Below, one piece after another: positions 36,080 through 45,048 of a DNA stretch of 64,000 nucleotides. Under the pieces are notes generated by a model, which worked only from the letters and a program-made list of their open reading frames with translations, ran no database searches and was not told the DNA's origin. This DNA comes from Streptomyces sp. NBC_00490 (GTDB lineage: Bacteria; Actinomycetota; Actinomycetes; Streptomycetales; Streptomycetaceae), in the NCBI RefSeq assembly GCF_036013645.1, contig NZ_CP107869.1:2542001-2606000 (forward strand), in the 5' to 3' direction. The translations under genes were made by a program, and so were the position numbers. Numbering within the stretch: the first letter of the stretch is position 1; each line of letters opens with the position of its first letter.

Positions 36080-36111
36080 AAAAAATGCCCCGGACGATCA
36101 CAAGACGGGGC
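36080..36111 (-). terminator. Intrinsic terminator (attenuator) in the infC leader
   Basis: Read on the minus strand, GCCCCG and CGGGGC (36111-36106 with 36092-36087) form a 6-bp stem with a 13-nt loop, followed by A and six Ts (36085-36080). The 3' end is 85 nt upstream of the infC start codon. The plus strand at this point has no U tract, so the site reads towards infC. Upstream lies only the plus-strand DUF1844 gene, so it probably attenuates the operon's own transcription. U-tracted terminators are uncommon in Streptomyces. Confidence 0.6.
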
Positions 36112-36365
36112 TCCAAAACACTGCCGGAGCACCGCCGCGATGATCGCGGGGCGCGCATTCGGGCGACTCCATCGTCCGTACGGAACGATGGTGGCCGCCT
36201 GACCGGGGTGACCCGCCGTCCCGGGGGACGGTCAGGTGGGAGATCGGAGCCTCCACTTGTGGGCCGGGCACGCGAGTGTCCAGCCGGTCGTCAACCAGGT
36301 TAGCAGGATCGCTTGACAAGGACCAATTGGGGGAACGGCGGCACGGACCGCCTATCGTGTGGGCC

Positions 36366-36725
36366 ATGAGTGACACCCCTCCTGAGTCCCCCGCCGACTT
36401 CGACGAGATGACCCGCGACATCGCCGAGGTCCCCGCCGTCGAGGTGATCGTGACGGTCGCCGTGAACCTGATGAGCGCCGCCGCGGTGAAGCTCGGTCTG
36501 ACCGAGGAGGGCGACAAGTACAAGGACCTCGACGAGGCCCGCAAGCTGATCCACGCCCTGGCCGGTCTGCTGGACGGCAGCGCGACCGAGATCAGCTCCT
36601 TCCACGCGGCCCCGCTGCGCGACGGTCTGAAGTCCCTCCAGCTGGCGTTCCGCGAGGCGTCGGTCGTCCCGGACGAGCCGGGCCAGGGCCCGGGCGAGAA
36701 GTACACGGGCCCGGTCTACGGCTGA
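36366..36725 (+). CDS. DUF1844 domain protein
   Basis: A 119-aa cytoplasmic protein of the DUF1844 family, usually encoded beside infC in Actinobacteria, and here divergent from it. It has an acidic start (PPESPADFDEMTRDIAEV), the core VIVTVAVNLMSAAAVKLGL and KDLDEARKLIHALAGLL, and a Gly/Pro-rich tail. Function unknown. ATG 36366 was chosen over an upstream in-frame start because the resulting N-terminus matches the family. Confidence 0.88.
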   Translation: MSDTPPESPADFDEMTRDIAEVPAVEVIVTVAVNLMSAAAVKLGLTEEGDKYKDLDEARKLIHALAGLLDGSATEISSFHAAPLRDGLKSLQLAFREASVVPDEPGQGPGEKYTGPVYG

Positions 36726-36729
36726 GTCC

Positions 36730-37458
36730 CTACCGCACGTACAAGGGCTCGCCCGGAGGCGTCGCCCCGGCCGGCAGCAGTGCCAGGTCGAGGCCGCGCA
36801 CCAGGCGGGCCCTCAGCGTTTCGTCGGCGGCCAGCCGCCGGGCGACCGCGTGGACACCGGCGTCGTGCGGGACGACGGGGTCGAGGACCAGGGCGAGGGT
36901 GCCGTCCCCCTGGCCGGGTCCGAGATAGGCCCGCTCCACCGCGCGTACGTCGGCAACGGCGGCCCGTACCGCCGCCACGACCGCGGGGTCGGCGAGCGGG
37001 TCCGTCGTCGTACGCCCCTCGGCGAGGGCGAGCAGCGCCGGGCCGGTCAGCTCGAACGGCACCGGTCCGGCCAGGTCCAGGACGACCGTGTCCGCCTTCT
37101 CGTGCGCGGCGGCCTGGAGCGCCTGGTGCAGGGGTACGGCGACGGGGCGGGCCGCCGGGTCCCAGCGCGCCAGCGCGTCGGTGGACGTGAAGGCGGGCAG
37201 CGCGGTGCGGCCGCCGGCCTTCAGGGTCGGGACGGCCATGTCGCTGGTCTTCTCGCGGCGCAGTCCGTTCTCGTCCTCCTCGACCTCGCCGAGCACGGCC
37301 ACGACGGGGACGAGCAGCCGGGCGCCCTTCAGCGCCTCCAGAACGGGTCCCACGGCGGTGCGGTCCTCGGCCCAGGCGGCGAGCGCCGCGCTCAGCCCGG
37401 GGTCGGCGGTGCCGTCGTCGTCGGAGAAGCCGGAGTCGGGAATGTTCTTGTTCGCCAC
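36730..37458 (-). CDS. SseB family protein
   Basis: A 242-aa protein with an SseB-like N-terminal domain: ALAAWAEDRTAVGPVLEALK, RLLVPVVAVLGEVEED, MAVPTLKAGGRTALPAFTSTDALARWDP and RPVAVPLHQALQAA. The C-terminal part matches the SseB C domain. SseB-family proteins were named for serine sensitivity in E. coli, but their molecular role is unknown. The start is GTG 37458 (VANKN); a GTG two codons upstream is also possible and no good ribosome site distinguishes them. It is convergent with DUF1844, 4 bp away. Confidence 0.85.
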   Translation of the reverse strand: MANKNIPDSGFSDDDGTADPGLSAALAAWAEDRTAVGPVLEALKGARLLVPVVAVLGEVEEDENGLRREKTSDMAVPTLKAGGRTALPAFTSTDALARWDPAARPVAVPLHQALQAAAHEKADTVVLDLAGPVPFELTGPALLALAEGRTTTDPLADPAVVAAVRAAVADVRAVERAYLGPGQGDGTLALVLDPVVPHDAGVHAVARRLAADETLRARLVRGLDLALLPAGATPPGEPLYVR

Positions 37459-37547
37459 GGTCACCGACCCTATAGGGGGGATGCTGCTGGGCTTGTGCGG
37501 CCCCGGAAACCTCTCCGTGACGGTCTTCACCGGAATCTCAGATTTCC

Positions 37548-37576
37548 CTGACACAGATCTAACTTTCGTCTAACGG
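37548..37576 (+). promoter_or_regulatory. Possible promoter of the beta-lactamase-like gene
   Basis: CTGACA (37548-37553) and TAACGG (37571-37576) are separated by 17 nt, and the start codon follows 33 nt later. The -10 lacks the final T of TAnnnT, so the call is weak. Confidence 0.3.
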
Positions 37577-37608
37577 CCCGCACAGCCGGGGGCCCGACCA
37601 TCACGGTC

Positions 37609-38556
37609 ATGGAGTCCTCCAGAGCCCGCCGAAGCCGTCGCTCGCGCCCGTCCCGGCGGCGCCCGCTGATGTACACCGCCCTCGCCTCCGTCGCGATCGT
37701 CGGTGCCACGGCCGGGGGCACCGTGTACGTGAAGGCGCAGGCGCACTCCGGCGCTCCCTCCGTATCGTCGGCCCCGTCGCCGGTCGCGGCGGCGAGGAGC
37801 GAGGAGGCATCGGTGGAGCCCGTGACGCAGTCGACGGTGGACCACGACAAGGCGCTCGCCACGGCCATGGAGTCGGTGACCGTGCCGGACCACGCGGACG
37901 TCTCGGTCGCCGTGCTCGACCTGGACTCCGGGGAGAGCGCCACGTACGGGGACGCCGCCTTCGACACGGCGAGCATCGTCAAGGTCGACATCCTGGCGGC
38001 GCTGCTGCTCCGGGCGCAGGACGAGGACCGGCATCTCACGACGGCCGAGAAGTCGTACTCCACCGCGATGATCGAGAACAGCGACAACGCCTCCGCGTCG
38101 GCGCTGTGGCGGATCATCGGGCAGGCCGAGGGGCTCGACGCGGCGAACGAGCGGCTCGGGCTCACCGGCACCGAGGGCGGTGACGGGATGCTGTGGGGGC
38201 TGACCCGGACCACGGCGGCGGATCAGCTCGCGTTGCTGCGGCAGGTGTTCGGCGACGACTCGGAGTTGAGCTCGGCGTCGCGGGAGTATGTGCGGGGGCT
38301 GATGGGGCGGATAGCCGTCGGCCAGGACTGGGGAGTCTCGGCCGCGGCGGACGGGTCCGCGTGGGCCTTGAAGAACGGCTGGCTGCCTCGCAGTACGACC
38401 GGTCTGTGGGACATCAACAGCATCGGGCGGGTCACGGCATCGGACGGGAGCGAATACCTCGTCGTCGCGCTGTCGAACGGCAACGCGACGAAGGAGAAGG
38501 GGATTTCACTCGTGGAGTCGGCGGCCCGGGCCGCGGTGTCGGTGTTCACGGGTTGA
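37609..38556 (+). CDS. Class A beta-lactamase-like serine hydrolase, membrane-anchored
   Basis: A 315-aa exported enzyme. An Arg-rich N-terminus (1-20) leads into one hydrophobic helix (MYTALASVAIVGATAGG, about 21-40), so it is probably a signal anchor. A Ser/Pro/Ala linker is followed by the penicillin-binding fold, with the nucleophile in SIVK (S122, K125), SDN at 158-160 and LKNGW at 254-258 (KTG equivalent, with Asn). Typical class A enzymes have E166 in an omega loop; I see no clear counterpart, so hydrolysis of beta-lactams is doubtful and a D,D-peptidase-like role is possible. Divergent from SseB. Confidence 0.85.
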   Translation: MESSRARRSRRSRPSRRRPLMYTALASVAIVGATAGGTVYVKAQAHSGAPSVSSAPSPVAAARSEEASVEPVTQSTVDHDKALATAMESVTVPDHADVSVAVLDLDSGESATYGDAAFDTASIVKVDILAALLLRAQDEDRHLTTAEKSYSTAMIENSDNASASALWRIIGQAEGLDAANERLGLTGTEGGDGMLWGLTRTTAADQLALLRQVFGDDSELSSASREYVRGLMGRIAVGQDWGVSAAADGSAWALKNGWLPRSTTGLWDINSIGRVTASDGSEYLVVALSNGNATKEKGISLVESAARAAVSVFTG

Positions 38557-38575
38557 GCCTGGCCGGGTCGGCGGC

Positions 38576-39751
38576 TCAGAGTTCGTCGTGGTTTTCCCGA
38601 CGGCCCCGCCACAGCACCACCGCCGCGATCAGCAGGACGCCGCCGGCGCCGCCCGCGAGCGGGGCCGCCCAGCCTGCCCCGTCGTCCTCCTCCTCGGCCG
38701 CGTCGGGGCCCGAGCCGAAGTACTTCTCGCCGTAGGACGCCGCTTGCAGGCCTTCCGGCTTCAGCTGGGCGGCTGCCTTGATCGCGGCGGCCGGGTCGAC
38801 CAGGCCGTAGCCGCGGGAGTCGTCGCGGCCGCCGACGGGGGCGTCGCGGGCGGTGTCCTCCAGGAGCTTCTTGATCTGGGCCGGGGTCAGGCCGGGGTGG
38901 GCCGCCTTGACCAGGGCGACGGCGCCGGAGACGAAGGCCGAGGCGGCGCTGGTGCCCCAGCCCTCGTAGTACTTGTGGTCGGGGTCGGCGATGACGACCT
39001 TGTCGCCGGGGGCGCTGACCGTGGAGTACCAGCGGCGGGTGGAGAAGGCGGCGCGGGTGCCGTACCGGTCGACGGCGGTCGCGGCGATGACACCCGGGTA
39101 GGCGGCCGGGTAGGAGATGTGGTCGCCCTTCTCGCCGCCGTTGCCGGCCGAGGCGACGACGACGGAGCCCTTCTTGAGGGCGTACTGGACGGCCTCGTCC
39201 TCGGCGGGTTCGGGGTGGGCGGACTTGGAGTCGTCACCCAGGGAGAGGTTGATGACGTCGGCGCCGTGGTCGGCGGCCCAGCGGATGCCTTCGGCGAGGG
39301 CGTTGCCGCGGGTGTTGCGGGCCTTGCCGCGGGACGAGTCGCCGTCCTCCAGGATGACGCGGACGGGGAGGATCTTGGCCTCGGGGGCGATGCCCATCAC
39401 GCCGTCGGCGTTGGCGTACCCGTGTCCGTGACCGGCGATGATGCCGGCCATCGCGGTGCCGTGGCGGGCCCAGGCGCGGTCGCCGCGGCTCGCTCCGAAG
39501 CCGACCATGTCCTTGCCTTCGAGGACGTTGCCGACGAGGTCGGGGTGGTCGTCCTCGACGCCGGTGTCGAGGACGGCGACGGTGATGCCCTTGCCCTTGG
39601 TGGTCTGCCAGGCCTCCTGGGTGTGCATGGCCTCGAGGGCCCACTGCTGAGCGCGGATGCCGTCGGCGTGCGCCGCGGTGGGCGGGACGAGGGCGAGACA
39701 GGCGGCGAGAAGGGCGCTGAGGAGGCCGGCGCGGCGGGTCATGGGGTTCAC
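38576..39751 (-). CDS. Mycosin-like subtilisin family S8 protease
   Basis: A 391-aa secreted, membrane-anchored protease. A Sec signal (about 5-28) precedes the S8 domain with D62 (VAVLDTGVEDDHPDL), H97 (WARHGTAMAGIIAG) and S268 (GTSAASAFVSG), the intact triad. The C-terminus has a transmembrane helix (GGVLLIAAVVLWRGR, about 360-380) after an acidic stretch. This layout matches mycosins of type VII secretion systems, but no ecc genes are in the window, so the link is family-based. GTG 39751 is chosen because it overlaps the upstream stop (GTGA) and has GGAG 9 nt upstream; ATG 39742 is too far from it. Confidence 0.88.
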   Translation of the reverse strand: MNPMTRRAGLLSALLAACLALVPPTAAHADGIRAQQWALEAMHTQEAWQTTKGKGITVAVLDTGVEDDHPDLVGNVLEGKDMVGFGASRGDRAWARHGTAMAGIIAGHGHGYANADGVMGIAPEAKILPVRVILEDGDSSRGKARNTRGNALAEGIRWAADHGADVINLSLGDDSKSAHPEPAEDEAVQYALKKGSVVVASAGNGGEKGDHISYPAAYPGVIAATAVDRYGTRAAFSTRRWYSTVSAPGDKVVIADPDHKYYEGWGTSAASAFVSGAVALVKAAHPGLTPAQIKKLLEDTARDAPVGGRDDSRGYGLVDPAAAIKAAAQLKPEGLQAASYGEKYFGSGPDAAEEEDDGAGWAAPLAGGAGGVLLIAAVVLWRGRRENHDEL

Positions 39752-41847
39752 GACGGCTTCTCCGTGGCCGAGCTGACGGTCTTGCGGAAGCCGCGTTCGA
39801 TGCGGTCGGCGAGGCCCTGGGCCTCGTGGCCGAGACCGGCCTGGGCGATGTCCGTGGTGGCGTCGGACGCCATGGCCTTCTCGGCGGGTTCCGGCTCGTC
39901 GACGCTGCGGCCGTCTGCCCAGCCGGAGACGGCGTAGGCGACGACGGGGGCGTCGGTGAGGACGGAGACGGCCCAGGAGGCCCGCTGCTTCCTGCCGAAG
40001 GCTGCGGCGACGGTGTTCTTGGCGGCGTAGGTCCGGGGCATGAGGTCGCTCCGGTCGCCGAGTTTCTCCTTGCCGAACCGGGTGTCGAGGGCGGTCATGC
40101 CGGCGGCGTCGGCCTTGGTGAAGAGGAGTCCGACGGTGGTGACGTAGCTCTGGGTGGCGTCGGTGTAGGTGGCGCGGAGCAGCCGCTGGCAGCCGACGGG
40201 GGCGAGTGCCTTGCGCAGCAGGGGGTCGAAGGCGTCCTTGCAGCCGCTGTCCGGGGCGACGGCGATCCGCGTCCAGGTCCGGTCTGCGCCGCCGGGGCCC
40301 GCGCCCTGTCCCTCGACGGTGGGCGGGAAGAGCTGGTCGACCGGAACGCCGTGCCACATCTCGGCCGCCGCCGCGAAGGCGTCCCCGGAACCGGCCGCGG
40401 CCGAGTCCCCGACGAGCCAACTCCCGGTCGCCGCACCGCCGATGAGCCCGAGCCCGAGCACGAGACAGACGGCCACACCGACGGCCCGCAGCCGGCCTCG
40501 CCCACGGAGGACGCGCGGCCGCGTCCGCTCGTCGTACCCCTCGGGCTGCCCGAACGACACGACGGGCCGCCCGGATCCAGGGGTGTCACCGGGTGCCGGC
40601 GGAGCGCTCCAGGAGAGAGAGGGATCGGGCTGCCGGGAGGACGGGCCCCCTCCTGGGGGTGCGGTACTGCCGAAGCCATCGGCAGCCACCGACTCCGACC
40701 GCAGCCCGGTCGCGGACGCACCGCCCGACGCCGAGCCCGGCCGGGAACCGGGCCGGGGCGAAACACCGGTCGGAGCACCGGGGGGCACCGCCGAGCCGGG
40801 CGCGGAGGACGGGCGGGGGCTTGTCCCAGCCGGAGAGCCGACGGGCGCCGCCGGGCCAGCCGCAGAGAACGGGCGGGTGCCTGGCCTCGGCGGTACGCCG
40901 GAGGACGCCGTCGGACCGTGCGTAGACGACGGGCGGGTGCCTGACCTGGGCGGTGCGCCGGAGGACGTCGTCGGACCGGGCGCAGACGACGGACGGGTGT
41001 CTGGCCTCGACGGTATGCCGGAGGACGTCATGGGACCGGGCGTGAAGGACGGCCGAGGGCTTGACCCAGGCGGTGAGCCGGCGGGCGCCGCCGGACCAGG
41101 CCCGGAGGACGGGCGAGGGCTCGACCCAGGCGGTGAGCCGGCGGGCGCCATCGGGCCGGGCCCGGAGGGCTGGCGAGGGCTTGACCCAGGCGGTGAGTCG
41201 GCGGGTGTCGTAGGGCCAGCCGCAGAGAACGGGCGGGTGCCTGGCCTCGGCGGTACGCCGGAGGACGTCGTCGGACCGGGCGCGGACGACGGGCCGCTGC
41301 CAGGCCCGGGCGATGAGCCGGCGGGCGTCGTCGGGCCAGGCGCGGAGGACGGGCGGGTGCCAGGCCCGGGCGGTGCGCCAGCGGGCGTCGTCGGGCTGGG
41401 CGCCGAGGATGCGCGGGGTGGTGTGGCGGGGGGTGCGGGGCGGCCCAGGGGGGTGACCGGTACCGGGCGGAGGCGGAAGGTGGTCTCGAAGGACGTTTCC
41501 GGGGGTGTCGCGGGGGTGTCCCGGCCGGGGGCCGGGGGCGTGTCCGGGAAGCGTGCGGAGGCCCTCGGCGGGGGCGGGGTCGAGGGGGCGGGGTCGCCGG
41601 AGGACGGGGCGCGCAGGCGGGGGAAGCGGGGAGGCGTGTCCAGGGAGGTGTCACGGGCCGGTTCCGCGGTCTCGCCGCTCGCGGGCACCGTACGCGCTTC
41701 CGTACCCGATGCCTGGGCCGGTGGCCGTGCCTCGGTGCTGCCCGGGGCGCGCCCGGGCTCCTCGGGGTCCGTCTTCGGAGGGGTCGTGGGGCGTGGGGGT
41801 GCCGTGGGGCGCGGAGGGATGGAGGCGTGCCGCGCTTCCGTGCTCAT
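39748..41847 (-). CDS. Repeat-rich single-pass membrane protein
   Basis: A 699-aa protein. Residues 1-450 are Pro/Ser/Thr/Gly-rich and intrinsically disordered, and include eleven tandem 20-residue repeats (about 154-373). One transmembrane helix (about 454-476, VGVAVCLVLGLGLIGGAA) leads to an extracellular globular domain (about 490-690) with two cysteines (GCKDAF, VGCQRLL). So a long cytoplasmic tail is tethered to an outside domain. The domain is unrecognised, but its text (DQLFPPTV, TWTRIAV, RLLRATYTD) is like other Streptomyces proteins encoded beside mycosins. It overlaps the protease gene by 4 nt, so the two are coupled. ATG 41847 follows GGGGGG. Confidence 0.75.
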   Translation of the reverse strand: MSTEARHASIPPRPTAPPRPTTPPKTDPEEPGRAPGSTEARPPAQASGTEARTVPASGETAEPARDTSLDTPPRFPRLRAPSSGDPAPSTPPPPRASARFPDTPPAPGRDTPATPPETSFETTFRLRPVPVTPLGRPAPPATPPRASSAPSPTTPAGAPPGPGTRPSSAPGPTTPAGSSPGPGSGPSSAPGPTTSSGVPPRPGTRPFSAAGPTTPADSPPGSSPRQPSGPGPMAPAGSPPGSSPRPSSGPGPAAPAGSPPGSSPRPSFTPGPMTSSGIPSRPDTRPSSAPGPTTSSGAPPRSGTRPSSTHGPTASSGVPPRPGTRPFSAAGPAAPVGSPAGTSPRPSSAPGSAVPPGAPTGVSPRPGSRPGSASGGASATGLRSESVAADGFGSTAPPGGGPSSRQPDPSLSWSAPPAPGDTPGSGRPVVSFGQPEGYDERTRPRVLRGRGRLRAVGVAVCLVLGLGLIGGAATGSWLVGDSAAAGSGDAFAAAAEMWHGVPVDQLFPPTVEGQGAGPGGADRTWTRIAVAPDSGCKDAFDPLLRKALAPVGCQRLLRATYTDATQSYVTTVGLLFTKADAAGMTALDTRFGKEKLGDRSDLMPRTYAAKNTVAAAFGRKQRASWAVSVLTDAPVVAYAVSGWADGRSVDEPEPAEKAMASDATTDIAQAGLGHEAQGLADRIERGFRKTVSSATEKPS
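40729..41388 (-). repeat. Eleven imperfect 60-bp coding repeats
   Basis: Each unit encodes 20 residues of the general form S-P-P-G-x-S/G-P/T-R-P-x-S-x-x-G-P-x-x-P/S-x-G. Several neighbouring units are almost identical at DNA level, which points to recent duplication or conversion. Confidence 0.8.
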
Positions 41848-42088
41848 GCGCCCCCCGTTTCCCTTGTGCCCGGGTCCGTCGTGGTGCCCGGTGCGAACAG
41901 GCCCGCCCGGGCACGCATACCCGCACGGACGGACCGGCATCCCCTGACTCGGGCCCCTGCCGTCCTCACATGCGTGCGCGTCACTCTACGGGTTGTCCCC
42001 GGCCGGACGGGAACCAGTCCACGAGCCCGGGGCTTTAGCCCGGAACGTCCCCCTACCCTGCGGTAATCCTGTCTGGCAGGCTTCGTTC

Positions 42089-43291
42089 ATGACTGCGCGC
42101 GCCGCCGACCGGGCCCGGTACGACCGGGCCACCGCTCATCTCGACGCTCCTTTGGCGATCGTGGATCTGGACGCCTTCGACGCGAACGCGGACGATCTCG
42201 TCCGCCGGGCCGGCGGGAAGCCGATCCGTGTGGCCAGCAAGTCCGTGCGGTGCCGGGCGCTGCTCGAACGCGTCCTCGCCAAGGACGGTTTCGCGGGCCT
42301 CATGTCCTTCACCCTGGCCGAATCCCTGTGGCTGGCCCGCTCCGGCTTCGACGACATCCTGCTCGCCTACCCCTCCGCCGACAGCACCGGGTACGCCGAG
42401 CTGACCTCGGACCCCAAGCTCGCCGCCGCCGTGGCCGTCATGGTCGACGACGTCGCACAGCTCGACCTCATCGACCGCTCCCGGGACGGCGGAGGTGAAG
42501 TCGTCCGCGTCTGCCTGGAGTTGGACACCTCCCTCAAGCTCCTCGGCGGCCGGGTGCGGGTGGGCGCGCGCCGCTCCCCGCTGCACTCCCCCGCCCAGGT
42601 CGCCGACCTCGCCCGCGCGATCGCCCGGCGGCCCGGGTTCAAGGTCGTCGGGATCATGGCGTACGAGGGTCATATCGCCGGTGTGGGCGACTCCGTCGCC
42701 GGGCATCCGTTCCGGTCCCGTGCCGTGCGGCTGATGCAGGCCACCGCCCGCAAGGAGCTCGCCGAGCGGCGGGCGGCGGTGGTGCGTGCCGTTCGGTCCG
42801 TCGTGCCCGACCTGGAGTTCGTGAACGGCGGCGGTACCGGCAGCGTCCAGACCACCGCCGCCGAGGACGCCGTCACGGAGATCGGGGCCGGGTCGGGGCT
42901 GTACGTGCCGCGGCTCTTCGACAACTACACGTCGTTCAGCGGGCGTCCGGCCGCGCTCTTCGCCCAGCCCGTCGTGCGCCGGCCCGGCGTCGGTGTCGTC
43001 ACGGTGCTCGGGGGCGGCTATCCGGCCTCCGGCGCGCCCGGGCCCGACCGGCTCCCGGTGCCGTATCTGCCCGAGGGGCTGAAGTACGACCCCCAGGAGG
43101 GGCCCGGCGAGGTGCAGACGCCGCTGCTCGGCTCGCCCGCCGACGATCTCCTGCTCGGGGACAAGGTGTGGTTCCGGCACGCGAAGGCCGGGGAGCTGTG
43201 CGAGCGGTTCGACGTGCTGCATCTGATCGAGGGCGACACCGTCACCTCGACCGTCCCGACCTATCGGGGCGAGGGCCGGACGTTCCTGTAG
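42089..43291 (+). CDS. D-threonine aldolase-like / amino-acid deaminase (alanine-racemase fold)
   Basis: A 400-aa PLP enzyme of fold type III. The alanine-racemase-type barrel begins PLAIVDLDAFDANADDLVRR with the PLP lysine in VASKSV (K51). Later segments are DDILLAYPSAD, VCLELDTSLKLLGGRVRVG, KVVGIMAYEGHIAG, FVNGGGTGSVQ and a C-terminal barrel with VVTVLGGGYPASG. Members act as D-threonine aldolases or D-serine deaminases. ATG 42089 is the first start giving the conserved N-terminus. The 240 bp before it (41848-42088) contain no gene that I see. Substrate uncertain. Confidence 0.82.
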   Translation: MTARAADRARYDRATAHLDAPLAIVDLDAFDANADDLVRRAGGKPIRVASKSVRCRALLERVLAKDGFAGLMSFTLAESLWLARSGFDDILLAYPSADSTGYAELTSDPKLAAAVAVMVDDVAQLDLIDRSRDGGGEVVRVCLELDTSLKLLGGRVRVGARRSPLHSPAQVADLARAIARRPGFKVVGIMAYEGHIAGVGDSVAGHPFRSRAVRLMQATARKELAERRAAVVRAVRSVVPDLEFVNGGGTGSVQTTAAEDAVTEIGAGSGLYVPRLFDNYTSFSGRPAALFAQPVVRRPGVGVVTVLGGGYPASGAPGPDRLPVPYLPEGLKYDPQEGPGEVQTPLLGSPADDLLLGDKVWFRHAKAGELCERFDVLHLIEGDTVTSTVPTYRGEGRTFL

Positions 43292-43292
43292 G

Positions 43293-44228
43293 TCAGTCCG
43301 TGGGGCCGATGCTGCTGCCCACGCCGCCGCCGTTCGCGTCGCCGCTGGACCGGATGCCCTTGGTGATCCGGTCCATGTCGGCGAGCGGTGGCCCGTCCTC
43401 GCCGGCGTCGAAGACGTAGCGCACGACGACCGGGGACTCGGTGCCGACGCTGGACTGGAAGGCCATGGACTGGACGTAACCGCCGGGCCCCTTGGCCGTC
43501 CTGACGCGCCAGCGGACGAGATACCCGGCACGGCCCGCCACGGCGACCGGACCGGACTTCACGACCTCGTGCGACTCGATCCCGCCGAAGGGCCGCCTGC
43601 CGACGAGATCGCGGTCGTAGGCGTCGTCGGCCGCGTCGGAGATGTCGGCCTTGGCGAGGGCCTCGGGGGACGTCTCGTCGTTCGAGGTCACCGTGCGCGA
43701 GATGACGAGGCCGTGCCGGCACAGTCCGGAGTCGCCGGGGCAGTCGTAGGTGCCGTCGGTGGACATGAGGACGTCTTTGTCGACGATGTACTGCGGTCGC
43801 ACCCAGCCGTCGAGCAGCGGCACGGTGATGCCGTTGAGCTGGTCCTCGACGACGGCCGGGTCGTCGGCGGAGGGCTCGCCGGTGGACGGCGTCGGCGTGG
43901 GCGTGGGCGTCCGGCTCGTCGGTGCGAAGGTGGGGGTGATGGACTCGGTCACCGTCGTGCTGTCCTCGGCGCCCTCGTCGTCCCGCAGGACGAACGCTCC
44001 CGTCACGATCGCCGCGACCAGGACCGCCCCGGCCGTGGCGAGGGCGATGACCTTCGCGCGCCCCGGGGCCTCGCCGCCCGGCGGCCGCCCCGGCACCGCG
44101 GGCACCGGCGGCGGGCCCACGGGTGCGGGCTCGCGCCGGTGCTCGGTCCAGGCCGTGCCGTCCCACCAGCGTTCCAGTTGCGGATGGCTGGGGTCGCGGT
44201 ACCAGCCGGGCGGGGGCGTCATGCTCAT
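43293..44228 (-). CDS. DUF2510 membrane protein with extracellular domain
   Basis: A 311-aa protein. The DUF2510 domain is at the N-terminus (PPPGWYRDPSHPQLERWWDG, about 5-30). A Pro-rich linker leads to one transmembrane helix (about 60-82, VIALATAGAVLVAAIVTGAF) and a Thr/Pro-rich stalk. An extracellular domain follows from about 128 onward, with C-x(7)-C near 163-171 (DCPGDSGLCRHG). Such proteins are common in Streptomyces and their function is unknown. It converges on the aldolase-like gene, 1 bp apart. Confidence 0.8.
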   Translation of the reverse strand: MSMTPPPGWYRDPSHPQLERWWDGTAWTEHRREPAPVGPPPVPAVPGRPPGGEAPGRAKVIALATAGAVLVAAIVTGAFVLRDDEGAEDSTTVTESITPTFAPTSRTPTPTPTPSTGEPSADDPAVVEDQLNGITVPLLDGWVRPQYIVDKDVLMSTDGTYDCPGDSGLCRHGLVISRTVTSNDETSPEALAKADISDAADDAYDRDLVGRRPFGGIESHEVVKSGPVAVAGRAGYLVRWRVRTAKGPGGYVQSMAFQSSVGTESPVVVRYVFDAGEDGPPLADMDRITKGIRSSGDANGGGVGSSIGPTD

Positions 44229-44265
44229 CCCGGCACTCTAGGCCGACAGGTCCTGGGCCGCAGGC

Positions 44266-45048
44266 CTACAGGGGTGTGACGTAGGCCCCCGAGATTCCGC
44301 CGTCGACGAGGAAGTCGCTGGCGTTCACGAACGAGGAGTCGTCGCTGGCCAGGAAGGCGACGGCGGCGGCGATCTCCTCGGCCTCGGCGAAGCGGCCGAG
44401 CGGGATGTGGACGAGGCGGCGGGCGGCGCGCTCGGGGTCCTTGGCGAACAGTTCCTGAAGGAGGGGGGTGTTGACCGGGCCGGGGCACAGGGCGTTCACG
44501 CGGATGCCCTCCCGTGCGAACTGCACGCCCAGTTCACGGGACATGGCGAGCACACCGCCTTTGGACGCGGTGTAGGAGATCTGGGACGTGGCCGCGCCCA
44601 TCCTCGCCACGAAGGACGCCGTGTTGATGATGGAGCCCTTGCCCTGGCGCCGCATGTAGGGGATCGCGGCCTTGCAGCACAGGTAGACGGAGGTCAGGTT
44701 GACCTCCTGGACGCGCTTCCAGGCCTCGAGGCCGGTCTCCAGGATGGAGTCGTCGTCGGGCGGGGAGATGCCCGCGTTGTTGAAGGCGATGTCGACGCTG
44801 CCGTAGGTGTCGTACGCCGTCTTGAACAGCGCCTCGACCTGTTCGGGGTCGGTGACGTCGACCTTCACGAAGATCCCGCCGACGTCGTCGGCGGCCGCCT
44901 TGCCGCGCTGCTCGTCGACGTCGCCGCAGACCACGTGCGCGCCCTCGGAGGCGAGCCGGCGGGCGGTGGCGAGACCGATGCCGCTGCCGGCCCCGGTGAT
45001 GACGGCGGTACGGCCTACCAGGCGTCGGCAGACAATCTCTTCGGTCAC
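44266..45048 (-). CDS. Short-chain dehydrogenase/reductase of the glnA4 operon
   Basis: A 260-aa classical SDR. It has the cofactor loop ITGAGSGIGLATARR, an acidic residue after the second strand (GDVDEQ) favouring NAD+, NNAG at about 91-94, the catalytic Ser and YTASK, and the C-terminal LVDGGISGAYV. Its GTG start overlaps the aldehyde dehydrogenase stop by 4 nt. In the operon it would oxidise an alcohol, plausibly the glutamylated amino-alcohol made by GlnA4, to the aldehyde that the dehydrogenase then uses. That role is inferred from position. Confidence 0.88.
   Translation of the reverse strand: MTEEIVCRRLVGRTAVITGAGSGIGLATARRLASEGAHVVCGDVDEQRGKAAADDVGGIFVKVDVTDPEQVEALFKTAYDTYGSVDIAFNNAGISPPDDDSILETGLEAWKRVQEVNLTSVYLCCKAAIPYMRRQGKGSIINTASFVARMGAATSQISYTASKGGVLAMSRELGVQFAREGIRVNALCPGPVNTPLLQELFAKDPERAARRLVHIPLGRFAEAEEIAAAVAFLASDDSSFVNASDFLVDGGISGAYVTPL

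Noticed and set aside
38576..41847. Full type VII secretion locus
   Set aside because: Only a mycosin-like protease and a membrane partner are seen; no eccC, eccD or WXG100 genes are nearby.
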